A stretch of DNA of 64,000 bases from NCBI GenBank assembly GCA_046329535.1, contig JAXLUN010000001.1, positions 838,694-902,693 of the forward strand. Direction: 5' to 3'. Below the pieces are notes generated by a model. That model worked only from the letters and a program-made list of their open reading frames with translations. It did not search any database and had not been told where the DNA came from. This stretch comes from Bog-950 sp046329535. GTDB taxonomy: Bacteria; Bacteroidota; Bacteroidia; Chitinophagales; LD1. Of this stretch, positions 33,678 through 43,500 are shown piece after piece; the stretch's first letter is position 1, and each line of letters opens with the position of its first letter. Position numbers and translations under genes: made by a program.

Positions 33678-35046
33678 ACGCTCTTGGGCCGAACCATATA
33701 AAATGAAAATGGTCGAGCTATTGAAAATGACAACTCGCCCCCATAGACTAACGGCTATAAAGGAAGCCGGGTACAACACATTTCTGTTGAAATCAGAGGA
33801 TGTATATATTGACTTACTTACAGATAGCGGCACATCTGCCATGAGTGACCAGCAATGGGCAGGGATGATGCTTGGTGATGAATCGTATGCCGGCAGTAGA
33901 AATTTTTATAAACTGGAACGCACAATTCAGAAATGCTACGGATACAAATATATTATACCAACTCACCAGGGACGAGGAGCTGAAAATATATTATCGAAGG
34001 TGTTAATAAAGAAAGGTGATATTATTCCTGGCAATATGTATTTCACCACCACTCGACTGCATCAGGAGCTTGCCGGAGGCACGTTTGTGGATGTAATTAT
34101 TGATGAAGCTCACGATCCTGTTTGCGAACATCCATTTAAAGGAAATGTTGATTTAAATAAGCTGGAAACTGTAGTTAAAAAATATGGCGCCAATCGTATT
34201 CCGTATGTTTGTGTAGCAACCAATGTAAATATGGCAGGCGGCCAGCCAATTAGCATGAAAAATTTAAAGGAGTTAAGAGTTTTTACGAAAAAGCATGGAA
34301 TCAAAGTGATTCATGATATGACCCGCGTTGCAGAAAACGCATATTTCATTCAGCAACGAGAGAAAGGATACGAGAAGAAAACTATTCGGGAAATTGTATT
34401 TGAAATTTGCAGTTATACCGATGGCGCAACTATGAGTGCCAAAAAGGATGCTCTCGTCAACATAGGGGGATTCCTGGCCATCAATGACTGGGATACATTT
34501 GAAGAAGCGAGGAATCTGGTAGTGGTATACGAAGGCTTACATACGTATGGCGGTTTGGCGGGTAGAGATATGGAAGCAATGGCTATTGGTATTGAAGAAA
34601 GTTTGAGCGATAACCACATAAGGGCTCGTGTGGGTCAGGTAGAATACCTAGGGCACCTCATGGAGAGTTACAGCATACCAATTGTTAAACCCATTGGCGG
34701 ACATGGTATATTTGTAAATGCTAAAGAATTTCTTCCGCATTTATCACAAGATGAGTACCCGGCACAAACATTAGCTGCTGAAATATATATTGACTCAGGA
34801 GTGCGCACAATGGAACGCGGAATTGTATCTGCCGGCAGAAAGTCTAATGGAGATAACTACTACCCTAAACTTGAGTTAGTTCGTTTTACAATTCCCAGAA
34901 GAGTTTATACTCAGGCTCATATGGATGTAATTGCAGAATCTGTATATGCTGTATACAAAAAGCGTAGTAAGATCAAAGGACTGAAAATGAATTATGAGCC
35001 GAAGTATCTTCGCTTTTTTCAAGCAAAATTCGAAAGATTAAAATGA
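33661..35046 (+). CDS. Beta-eliminating lyase, tyrosine phenol-lyase type
   Basis: 461 residues, a PLP enzyme of the tryptophanase/tyrosine phenol-lyase group. Motifs: YIDLLTDSGTSAMSDQQWAGMM, IIPTHQGRGAENIL, VNMAGGQPISMKNL, PLP lysine in TMSAKKDALVNIGG (K261/K262), VVVYEGLHTYGGLAGRDMEAMA. The segment TMERG (R386) aligns with Met379-Glu380-Arg381 of Citrobacter tyrosine phenol-lyase, where Arg381 selects the tyrosine hydroxyl; tryptophanase lacks it. This supports tyrosine to phenol, pyruvate and ammonia, although the true substrate could differ. Start and stop overlap both neighbours (17 bp and 4 bp), so it belongs to the nadAB-to-glycosyltransferase operon. Confidence 0.88.
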   Translation: MKTKIKRSWAEPYKMKMVELLKMTTRPHRLTAIKEAGYNTFLLKSEDVYIDLLTDSGTSAMSDQQWAGMMLGDESYAGSRNFYKLERTIQKCYGYKYIIPTHQGRGAENILSKVLIKKGDIIPGNMYFTTTRLHQELAGGTFVDVIIDEAHDPVCEHPFKGNVDLNKLETVVKKYGANRIPYVCVATNVNMAGGQPISMKNLKELRVFTKKHGIKVIHDMTRVAENAYFIQQREKGYEKKTIREIVFEICSYTDGATMSAKKDALVNIGGFLAINDWDTFEEARNLVVVYEGLHTYGGLAGRDMEAMAIGIEESLSDNHIRARVGQVEYLGHLMESYSIPIVKPIGGHGIFVNAKEFLPHLSQDEYPAQTLAAEIYIDSGVRTMERGIVSAGRKSNGDNYYPKLELVRFTIPRRVYTQAHMDVIAESVYAVYKKRSKIKGLKMNYEPKYLRFFQAKFERLK

Positions 35047-36143
35047 AGATAAAAAGACTATGTGCTTTATTTTTTAGCGTTTCAATGCTGTGTATCTTCT
35101 TTGCCACACTTGAAAGTTGTAGGAGTTATGGCAAGAAAAGTATAGTGAAGTTAAATCCTGAATCTGAGCCATTTGAAAAGCTTTCAGAGTATCAATTTTT
35201 TCAACATGTTGAGGGGCAACTAAATCCTAATGAAAGAGTTTTTCCTTACTCACAGATAAACTCCATGTTCAGTGATTATCTATCGAAAGAAAAATTCATG
35301 TTCATCCCTGTTGGCACAAAAATCGAATTTGACACCATGAATGTATTTAGGTTTGGAATTGGTACTTGTCTTATCAATTCAACTTATTATCTCATGAATC
35401 CTGAGAATAAGAATAGCCCCAAACATTATGTAGAAACACAACTTCTTATACGCAATCATACTGGCTGGAGCGCTTGGGAATATATTTGGGACAACAATCA
35501 AAAGGATGCTACGCTTTCAAATATTGGTGAAATAAAGACTCTTAATTGGACAGATAAAAATGGTATCCGTAAGGAGGTGGAATATGTTTTCGCTACCAAA
35601 AGTCAATGTAAAAGCTGCCATTGGTACGATAACAAAATTTTACCTATTGGACTCAAGGCAAGAAATCTAAACAAAGAAATTAAGACAGAAGCAGGTAACG
35701 AAAATCAGTTGCAGTACTGGGCTGATTTATCCCTCCTGAATGGCTTTGCAGATTCGCTGACTCCTACACCTATTACCGATTGGCGGGATACGTTGAAGCC
35801 TACTTTCGCTCGGATAAAGTCTTACTTTGAAATAAACTGTGCTCACTGCCATAATCCTAACGGACCGGCTTACGTTTCAGGCTTATTTCTAAACTGGGAA
35901 AACGAACATGAAGAGGATTACGGAATCTACAAATCACCACCCTCTGCAGGTCGGGGTTCATGCAATTTGAGATACGATGTAGTTCCTGGAAAACCTGGAG
36001 AATCCATTATGGTATGTCGAATGGCTTCAACTGAGTTGGGGATAAAAATGCCTACACTTGGTAGAACCACTGTTGATAATGAAGGTATATCATTAGTTAT
36101 TCAATGGATTTCAGAACTTGATAAAAAATTATTAGTGAAATGA
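35043..36143 (+). CDS. Diheme c-type cytochrome lipoprotein (SO2930/HNE_0200-like)
   Basis: 366 residues. The N-terminal hydrophobic stretch ends in a lipobox-like LESC (around residue 26). Two c-heme motifs are visible, CKSCHW near residue 198 and CAHCHNPNGPA near residue 278, separated by a domain with LNGFADSLTPTPITDWRD. The layout (an N-terminal beta domain with TKIEFDTMNVFRFGIGTCLIN, then two hemes in the C half) fits the SO2930/HNE_0200 family of diheme cytochromes, of unknown role. The usual beta-helix partner of that family is absent here. It could carry electrons for NirK, NorC or the enzymes of its own operon. It overlaps both neighbours by 4 bp. Confidence 0.75.
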   Translation: MKIKRLCALFFSVSMLCIFFATLESCRSYGKKSIVKLNPESEPFEKLSEYQFFQHVEGQLNPNERVFPYSQINSMFSDYLSKEKFMFIPVGTKIEFDTMNVFRFGIGTCLINSTYYLMNPENKNSPKHYVETQLLIRNHTGWSAWEYIWDNNQKDATLSNIGEIKTLNWTDKNGIRKEVEYVFATKSQCKSCHWYDNKILPIGLKARNLNKEIKTEAGNENQLQYWADLSLLNGFADSLTPTPITDWRDTLKPTFARIKSYFEINCAHCHNPNGPAYVSGLFLNWENEHEEDYGIYKSPPSAGRGSCNLRYDVVPGKPGESIMVCRMASTELGIKMPTLGRTTVDNEGISLVIQWISELDKKLLVK

Positions 36144-36400
36144 AGTATTTAATTGAGTTGCATGCATTAGAGCCATGTAGTTGGATGGGGGCCTACTTAA
36201 TACCGGCACTTTCCGTTCTTCCTGTGGCTGCTTTGAAAGATAGAGATGTGGAAATTGTTCAGATTTTTGAATGGTATTTTGAACGGATTGATATACCCGC
36301 TTTGCTTTTGCAAGTAACTACCGGATTCCTCATTGCCATTGCAACTATTGCACTATCAATGATGTTTACGTGGCCAAATTTTCGATTTCCTCTTAATTAA
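36140..36400 (+). CDS. Shortened CopD-like membrane protein (internally deleted paralogue)
   Basis: 86 residues. Its first 63 residues align with the CopD-like protein at 24827-25270 (shared ALSVLP, FERIDIPAL versus YERIGIPAL, LQVTTGFLIA versus IQVITGLLIA), and its last 20 align with that protein's C-terminal helix (TIALSMMFTWPNFRF versus TIVAVVMLFAGLNFRL). About 60 residues in between, holding the third helix and its histidines, are missing in frame. Conserved H and G of HVLGACVWVGGH have become HALEPCSWMGAY. It keeps a 4-bp overlap with the cytochrome gene. It may be a decaying duplicate or a trimmed functional form. Confidence 0.65.
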   Translation: MKYLIELHALEPCSWMGAYLIPALSVLPVAALKDRDVEIVQIFEWYFERIDIPALLLQVTTGFLIAIATIALSMMFTWPNFRFPLN

Positions 36401-36411
36401 AGCCAATTATC

Positions 36412-36768
36412 ATGGAAATCTACAAAGTTTTTCGGTTTGAATCAGCTCACTTCTTATCCAAGGTATCTGTCAATCACAAATGCAGAAATCTGCATGGGCA
36501 TTCGTATAAACTGACAGTATTTGTAAAAGGAACCATTCCTGAAAGTTCTGGTTGGCTAATTGATTTTAATGATCTGAAAGCTGCAATACTTCCTGTTATT
36601 GAATTAGTGGACCATAAGTTACTTAACGAAATACCAGGACTTGAAAATCCAACTGTAGAAAATTTAGCTATTTGGTTGTGGTGCCACATTAAGCCTAAAG
36701 TTTCTTTGCTTTCTAAAATTATAGTAGATGAAACAGCTACTTCGGGGTGTATTTATGAAGGAGAATAA
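36412..36768 (+). CDS. 6-pyruvoyl-tetrahydropterin synthase / QueD-family enzyme
   Basis: 118 residues, typical length of QueD/PTPS-I-III proteins (T-fold). Zinc histidines are visible as H13 in ESAHFL and H28/H30 in LHGHSY; the catalytic Cys is C24 in NHKCRNLHGHSY. LIDFNDLK, LVDHKLLNE, NPTVENLA and DETATSGCIYE complete the signature. It acts on dihydroneopterin triphosphate, giving 6-carboxytetrahydropterin (queuosine route) or 6-pyruvoyltetrahydropterin. No queC, queE or queF lies nearby. The partners in this operon are a radical SAM protein and a glycosyltransferase, so a modified or glycosylated pterin is a possible product; that is inference. Confidence 0.88.
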   Translation: MEIYKVFRFESAHFLSKVSVNHKCRNLHGHSYKLTVFVKGTIPESSGWLIDFNDLKAAILPVIELVDHKLLNEIPGLENPTVENLAIWLWCHIKPKVSLLSKIIVDETATSGCIYEGE

Positions 36769-36779
36769 CTAAATAAAAA

Positions 36780-37856
36780 ATGCCACTCAAACTTCCACAC
36801 GATAATATTAGCGGGCCTTTTAGCGGTGATAAGATATTATGGCATACTGAAGCGCTAAATGGTTTACGAGCAGGAGAAAATCCTGCACCTGTTTCAGTAG
36901 AACTTGATGTAACCAATGTATGTAATCTTAACTGCCCATACTGTACTAATGAGGATTATCGAACCCGTTGCGAGGTCCATTTGAATATTGAGTTAGTGAC
37001 CCGAACTATTATGGAACTTGCCGCCATGGGAGTTAAAGCAATTACTTTTACCGGAGGAGGTGAGCCCACTATGTATCCTAAGTTACGTGAGTCAATAGAA
37101 TTAGCAAAGCAATACGGTTTGGATGTGGCATTGATATCAAATGGACTTAGCAGTTTTCCTTCCAAAACAATAGTCCAAAACTGTACCTGGGTTCGATATT
37201 CTGTAGATGCTTATGATCAATCCTCATACATTCAATCAAAGCAAGTGGATGGATTTCAACGTGTTTGGCGAAATATAGAAGCAGTGGTAAATGCTAAAAA
37301 GGAATATCGCTCAAAATGTATAATTGGGATAGGAATATTAACCGATGTTATTGGCACCGGAATGTTAGCGAAAACCACAGCGGCATTCAAGCCATTAGGC
37401 GTTGATTATATACAATTCAGACCGGTTGTTTTTAATGCCCACGACCCAAGGAGTAAGGAGCATGTAATCAGATGGGATGAAGATGATTTTCAAAGTGCCA
37501 AAAGTCAGGAAACAGAGTCATACAGGGTTTATATTTCTGCTGCTAAGTATCGGAATATGACGAAAGAAAATTCAGACCGAAATTATAAACATTGCACTGG
37601 CGTATACTTTTCATGTGCCATAGGTGCAACTGGCGATGTTTGGATTTGCTGCCACATGAGGGGAAACAAAAAATTCTCCATAGGCAATATAAATCAATCA
37701 ACTTTTAGTGAAATCTGGAACGATACACAAACCAGGAACACCATTTACGGTCTGATTGGCAATTTTGCAGAGTGTATGTCCCTATGCAGATTTCATGGGC
37801 AAAATACCTTACTGGCTAATATTAACTGGAATCCGCAACACGTAAATTTTCTGTAA
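36780..37856 (+). CDS. Radical SAM protein with C-terminal cysteine-rich (SPASM-like) segment
   Basis: 358 residues. The [4Fe-4S]-SAM motif C-x3-C-x2-C is C48, C52, C55 in VCNLNCPYC; the glycine-rich GGE-like motif is FTGGGEPTMYP. The C-terminal part has further cysteines (HCTGVYFSC, WICCHMRG, CMSLC) in a SPASM/twitch-like arrangement that could hold auxiliary clusters. It is not a QueE (too long, different N-terminus). 11 bp separate it from the QueD-like gene and 14 bp from the glycosyltransferase, so the three form a small subset of the operon. The substrate is unknown. Confidence 0.85.
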   Translation: MPLKLPHDNISGPFSGDKILWHTEALNGLRAGENPAPVSVELDVTNVCNLNCPYCTNEDYRTRCEVHLNIELVTRTIMELAAMGVKAITFTGGGEPTMYPKLRESIELAKQYGLDVALISNGLSSFPSKTIVQNCTWVRYSVDAYDQSSYIQSKQVDGFQRVWRNIEAVVNAKKEYRSKCIIGIGILTDVIGTGMLAKTTAAFKPLGVDYIQFRPVVFNAHDPRSKEHVIRWDEDDFQSAKSQETESYRVYISAAKYRNMTKENSDRNYKHCTGVYFSCAIGATGDVWICCHMRGNKKFSIGNINQSTFSEIWNDTQTRNTIYGLIGNFAECMSLCRFHGQNTLLANINWNPQHVNFL

Positions 37857-37870
37857 GAGGTATCTCGAAT

Positions 37871-38986
37871 ATGAATACCCATCTAAATAAAAAACGCATT
37901 TTATATATAGTTCAGCATCGTTTCAACCGTTCAGGCGGGCAGCGCTTCCGATGTGAGCAATACATACCCTTTTTAGTTGAAGCCGGATTCGAATGTACTT
38001 ATTCGCCAATACTTATCAATGAAATAGAAGACACAGATTTTTACACTCCTGGAAATTATTTTGCAAAATTCAGATTATTTCTAAAAGGAATCCGGAGAAG
38101 ACTAAACGATGTTAGAAGGGCAAAAGACTTTGATATCATCTTTATTTATCGCGAAGCATTCATGACTGGAACTGTGATTTTTGAAACACTATTGAAGAGC
38201 AGTGGCCGTAAAATTGTTTATGATTTTGATGATGCAGTTTGGAAATTTGATGTATCAAATGGGAACAAATCGCTGGGGTGGTTAAAGCGGCCCGAAAAAA
38301 CAAATGAGATCATTGCGCTTGCCGACCTTGTTTTGGTAGGTAGTTCACATCTTGCGCTTCATGCAAAACAGTTCAACAAAAATGTAGAGGTCATTCCTTC
38401 AACGCTTGATTTAGATAAATACAAAATCGGATTACACACTAAAGCTACAGAAATACCTCTGGTAATAGGCTGGTGTGGCAGTGTAACTACCATTAAACAT
38501 TTTGAAATAATAATTCCGGTTTTCGAAAAGCTGAAAAGAAAATATAATACTAAAGTTGAGTTCAAAGTGTATGGCTTGTCGGGCTATACTTATGCTCCGC
38601 TCAATATAAAAAGTGTTGAATTCAATCCGGAAACAGAGGTATCGGAAATTTCAACTTATGATATTGGGGTTATGCCTTTGCCGGTAAATAATTGGACCCA
38701 GGGAAAATGTGGAATGAAAGGTCTGCAATATATGTCCCTTGGAATCCCCGCAGTATTGGAAGCGGTTGGTGCCAATAAAGAAATTATTAAAGATGGCGTG
38801 AACGGTTTTTTAGCAGCATCTGAAAAAGAATGGGTAATTAAGTTGTCAGAACTTATAGAATCTCCTGAACTTCGTAAAAGGCTGGGAGCAGAGGGCAGAA
38901 GAACTATTGAAGCAGAGTATTCTTCTACTGCCATTAAGAAAAGATATGTTACCTTATTCTATGAACTCGTTACTGAAATACGTTGA
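37871..38986 (+). CDS. GT4-type glycosyltransferase
   Basis: 371 residues, GT-B fold. N-terminal donor/acceptor half: KKRILYIVQHRFNRSGGQRFRCEQYI, DFDIIFIYREAF, KIVYDFDDAVW. C-terminal nucleotide-sugar half: LVIGWCGSVTTIKHF, VEFKVYGLSGYTY, and the E-x7-E-like region KGLQYMSLGIPAVLEAVGANKEIIKDGVNGFLA. It has no membrane helix. It is the last gene of the nine-gene operon that begins with nadA. No polysaccharide genes surround it, so its acceptor is probably a small molecule or a protein rather than a capsule. Confidence 0.85.
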   Translation: MNTHLNKKRILYIVQHRFNRSGGQRFRCEQYIPFLVEAGFECTYSPILINEIEDTDFYTPGNYFAKFRLFLKGIRRRLNDVRRAKDFDIIFIYREAFMTGTVIFETLLKSSGRKIVYDFDDAVWKFDVSNGNKSLGWLKRPEKTNEIIALADLVLVGSSHLALHAKQFNKNVEVIPSTLDLDKYKIGLHTKATEIPLVIGWCGSVTTIKHFEIIIPVFEKLKRKYNTKVEFKVYGLSGYTYAPLNIKSVEFNPETEVSEISTYDIGVMPLPVNNWTQGKCGMKGLQYMSLGIPAVLEAVGANKEIIKDGVNGFLAASEKEWVIKLSELIESPELRKRLGAEGRRTIEAEYSSTAIKKRYVTLFYELVTEIR

Positions 38987-39117
38987 AAAACTTAAAGGTC
39001 AGCGGTAAGCCCAATTGATTCTCCGGTTAGAGTCAATACAAATGCGAGTGATGCTATGTATAGATGAGCCGATGATACTGGCCATCTTAATATGAATAAA
39101 GAATAGCCAATACACTG

Positions 39118-40023
39118 TCACTTTATCTCTAAATGTTTGCAAATAGGATCATGATTTTTTGCGAAAAGGAAACCTTGCTGCCACCAGTCCCTCATCTGCT
39201 CTGGGTCAAAAATCAGAGCATTATTTGTCAACTCTTCCTCTGGCTGGAAAAAATTAAGTTTTACCTGCCGTTGAGTGCCCTCCAATTTACCTATTATAAT
39301 ATCATCGCTTACAATCTGGTTTAGCATAAAATCAAACGCCCTTACGGTTACCTCCAAGGCATTGCGAACGGGTGTTTTCATTGTCATCTTTGTCTGTGAT
39401 TTGAGCAGAATTATATCTATCTCACGAGCGCCTCTCATTAATGCTTCATATATCGGAACTATATTACCCATACCCCCATCTCCGTATTCAAAACCGTCTT
39501 TCACAAGTAAACTCATAAAAGGCACTACATTGGCAGATGCCCACATCCAATCACAAAAATCACAATAGGTGCACTCCTTTAAAGATTTGTATTCTACTCG
39601 ATTATGACTAAGGTTTGAAACAGTTACAATCACTTCCTGCTTATTTAGCTGCATTTTCTTAAAGTCACTTTCAGTAATGATTTTACATATCAATTGTTTG
39701 AGATTAATACTTTCACCGAAAGTCTTTTTACCTTGGATAAACATCTTTAAAATACCGAGGTGATTGATGCGAGTTTTGAATTGTCCATCCTCTTTTTTGA
39801 TAATGAAGGGGCAATTATTAAAAATATGTTCTTGAGATACGGTGGTGAAAATTTCTTTCAGCTTTTCAATTTCACCAATAGAAAGTAATGGGATAAGTAG
39901 ACTACCTGTAGAGGACCCAATAAAAATATCATACTCGTTTTTGCATTCTTGGATTAAAAACTCTGCAATGCCACCACCAAAGGCACCTTTACATCCACCC
40001 CCTGAAATAACTAGTGCTCTCAT
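39118..40023 (-). CDS. Patatin-like phospholipase
   Basis: 301 residues with the patatin Ser-Asp dyad. The anion hole is in ISGGGCKGAFGGG, the nucleophile Ser38 in GSSTG (a G-x-S-x-G variant), the ASA-type block in WMWASANVVPFMS, and Asp182 in YGDGGMGN. No signal peptide, so it acts on cytoplasmic or inner-face lipids. It is a single gene, convergent with the glycosyltransferase (131-bp gap with nothing recognisable), and 52 bp from the start of DUF2141. The physiological substrate is unknown. Confidence 0.88.
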   Translation of the reverse strand: MRALVISGGGCKGAFGGGIAEFLIQECKNEYDIFIGSSTGSLLIPLLSIGEIEKLKEIFTTVSQEHIFNNCPFIIKKEDGQFKTRINHLGILKMFIQGKKTFGESINLKQLICKIITESDFKKMQLNKQEVIVTVSNLSHNRVEYKSLKECTYCDFCDWMWASANVVPFMSLLVKDGFEYGDGGMGNIVPIYEALMRGAREIDIILLKSQTKMTMKTPVRNALEVTVRAFDFMLNQIVSDDIIIGKLEGTQRQVKLNFFQPEEELTNNALIFDPEQMRDWWQQGFLFAKNHDPICKHLEIK

Positions 40024-40075
40024 ATTTATTCTTTGTTGCTAATAAGTACTGGCAATTGGCTGTACAGGATTCAAT

Positions 40076-40525
40076 TCACAAGTAAATTGCCTTAATGCTA
40101 ATAGTTTTGTTTTGGGTTAACTCAAAACTTGCTTTTGAAAAATTGGGTCGGTTGCCAAAGCCGATAGTTTGAAAATTTGAAAAACCAATACCTTCAATCG
40201 GCAAAATAAATCCTTTATCAATTTTGCCATTATTGTTTTCATCGTGCAGGATGTTTACCGCATATTTGCCTGAAGGCAGCTTATTAAAGCTAATCGTTGC
40301 TGAGCCATTTATTATTTCCACTTTTAATATTTTATAGCATTTTTTATAAAACTCATCCGGTATAGTGCCTTCCGCATTATACAAGGCAAACTGAACAACA
40401 CCATTTGAGTTTCGTAAATTATTCACCTCTACTGTTAGCGAATGAGTTTCTGCTTTGTGATTGGTAAAAGAATAAAGTGTTAGTGGCAATATAAATGCTA
40501 GTAATGCTTTGCGTGTTATTTTCAT
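40076..40525 (-). CDS. DUF2141 secreted protein
   Basis: 149 residues with a signal peptide (LLAFILPLTLYSFTNHKA) and an Ig-like beta sandwich characteristic of DUF2141: LTVEVNNLRNSNGVVQFALYNAE, KLPSGKYAVNILHDENNNGKIDKG and GFSNF. The D-x-N-N-N-G-x-I-D stretch looks like a calcium-binding loop. It is the last gene of the efflux operon, one base after the RND gene. Its role in envelope biology is unknown. Confidence 0.85.
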   Translation of the reverse strand: MKITRKALLAFILPLTLYSFTNHKAETHSLTVEVNNLRNSNGVVQFALYNAEGTIPDEFYKKCYKILKVEIINGSATISFNKLPSGKYAVNILHDENNNGKIDKGFILPIEGIGFSNFQTIGFGNRPNFSKASFELTQNKTISIKAIYL

Positions 40526-40526
40526 T

Positions 40527-43500
40527 TCAATTAGTTTTTCGCGCTGTTAATTTCTCTTTGGCGGTGTCCACTAAATAGTAAACCATTGGAACTAAAAAGA
40601 CAGTCAGGATTAAAGAGGAAAGCAACCCACCAATAATAACCCAGGCAAGCCCATTTTTCCACTCGGCTGCTGTTCCTGTTGCCATAGCAATAGGCAACAT
40701 ACCAATGACCATAGAAAGTGTTGTCATCAGGATTGGTCGCATACGACCTTTTCCAGCCAGGATGAGGGCTTCTTTGAAATGTTGACCTTCAGCTTTTAAT
40801 TGATTAGTAAAATCTACAATAAGGATGGCATTTTTAACCACCAAACCCATGAGCATAATCAAACCGAGCAGAGCGAATAAACTCAAATTGTTTAATGATA
40901 GATTCAATGCTAAAAATGCACCGATAGCGGCTACAGGAATGGAGAATAAAACTACAAAAGGGTAAACAAAACTGTCATATAGCGCTACCATAATAAGGTA
41001 GATAAGAAGAAACGAAATGAGCAAAACAGAACCCAATGCACCAAAACTATCATTCTGCCTTTTGATGTCGCTACCCCACGTCATTTGTATGCCTTCCGGT
41101 AGTGGATTTTTGCTGAGATAAGATACTACATCGTCTGCCACAGTTCCAGATGGCCTGCCTAATGCGTCAGCTGTTAGCGTAACTGCGGGCTGACGGTCTT
41201 TCCGTTCCAATAATGACGGAGAATTGTCCTGCTCTACCGTTGCAAATTGTGAAACTTCAACCGGTAAGCCCATTGGGTTAACAATGGAAAGCCGTTGCAC
41301 ATCCTCAAAATTTTGTCGTTTAAATTCATCAAACCAAATTCTCACCGGATATTCTGTTCCGTTTTCAGTAAGCGTTGCATCGTCATTGCCCGTAAACGCT
41401 GTTCTAAGGTTTATACCCACATAAGCAGTAGTTAAACCAAGACGTTGCATTTTATCTTTGTCCGGAATTATTTTGTATTCTGGGCTGCCTTGCTCTACGG
41501 ACAAACGCACATTGTCTGACCCAGGTGTTTTTTCAATGACAGATTTTAACTCGTTCCCAACTTGCATTACCAACGCCAGATTGCTCCCGCTTAATGTAAT
41601 TTCAATTGGTGCTGAACGGGGAATTAAACCTAAAGCTGCCATCGAATAATTTATCCCCGGAAATCTCCCCTTCAATTCTTCCCGAAGCTTTCGCATAAAC
41701 TGTTCGGTAGGCACATTTTTGAGTTCCTTTTTAGGCTTAAGCTGAATGGTAAATTCGGTTTTATTAGCCAAACCAACACCTAAACTGCCAATGCCGGTGC
41801 TGGGTCCACCAACGTTACTGAATACGGTTGCTACTTCGGGTTGTTGTATAATATAGGTTTCGATTTTTTGAGCCACCACATTGTTTTGTTGAATAGAAGT
41901 TGATTTATCAAATTCTAAACTCATCCGAAATTTTCCCTGATCGCCTGTGGAAATAAGTTCTTTACCAATTATACCCTGTTTCATGATACCTAGAGTCATT
42001 ACAAAAAGTAATAGCACAATACCCGTAAAAATCAATTTGTGGCTTAAAACCCATTCTAATTGCCTACCATACCAATTGGTAAAGGCTTCTAACTGGTGTT
42101 CAAACCAAAGTAAAAAGCGATTGAAAAAATTAGTCGGTTGAAGATTTTCTTTCGTTCCGATGCGCGAAGCTAACCAAGGTGTTAGCGTAAAACCTACCAA
42201 CAAACTGGTAAGAGTGGAGGTTACTACAACTACTGAAAATTGTTTGAGCATATCAGCAACAAACACCTGTAAAAAAAGAATTGGCAGAAAAACAACTACG
42301 TCAACCAATGTAATAGACAATGCTGCAAAGCCTATTTCCATACGGCCATCCAAAGCAGCCGTTCGCTTTTCCTTCCCTTTGTCTAAATGCTTTTGAATAT
42401 TTTCTAAAACTACAACAGCATCATCTACCAGAATACCAATGATCAATGACATTGCAAGCAAAGTCATTAAATTGAGTGTGTAACCCAAAAGCCACATCAC
42501 TGCAAATGCAGTAACCAGCGAGGTGGGAATAGCAACGATTACAATTAATGAGTTTCTGAAACTACGCAGGAATAAAAGCATTACCAACGACACCAATATC
42601 ACTGCTAAAATTAAATCTACAACTACAGAGTTAACTGCTGCAATGGTATTATCGGTGCTGTCGTCAGCAATAGTGAATTTTATACCTGAATTTGCATTTT
42701 GCTGTTCAATGGATTTGAATGTTGCGCGAACTAATTTCGAAACATCAACGGCATTTGCATCACCTTGTTTTTTCAATAAGAGACCTATTCCATTTTTGCC
42801 ATTATAACGACTGATAGAAGTTGTTTCTTTGACACCATCTATAACATTGGCAACATCTTTAACATAAACCGGACTGCCTAGAACCGGCATTGCTATCTGA
42901 ACATTTTTAATGTCATCTAATGTTGTGAATTTACCCGTTAAACGAACGGAGTTTTTCTCTTTATCTGTTTGCACTTTACCGGCTGGCAGGTCTAAGCCCG
43001 AACGATTAATGGCTTCTACAACCTGATAAAGTGAAATCTTATATATTTTCAATTTATCCTGATTAACCTTTACCTGTATTTCTCTTTCTTCTCCACCCAA
43101 CATGGTTATTTCTGCTACGCCTTTTATTTGTTGTATTTGCGGCAGATAGTCATCTTTCATTTTTTGATAAAATTCAGTTGCAGGTAAATTACCCGATGCA
43201 CTGATTGACATTATCGGCAAATCGTTTGGTGAAACTTTACTCATTACCGGACTTAAAATGTCTTGTGGTAAATCTTTGCGGATATTGTCGATATAGCGTT
43301 GAGCATCTTGCATGGTTTTATCCAAATCAGTTCCGTATTTCAGATTTGCGATAATGATGGAAGCATTGGGTAAAGATTTTGTTACCAAATAATCTACACC
43401 TTCCAGGTTGGCCAAAGCATCTTCAATTTTTCGGGAAACCGAAGTTTCCACTTCGTTAGGTTCAGCGCCCGGATAACCGGTTTTAATTACCACAACCGGT

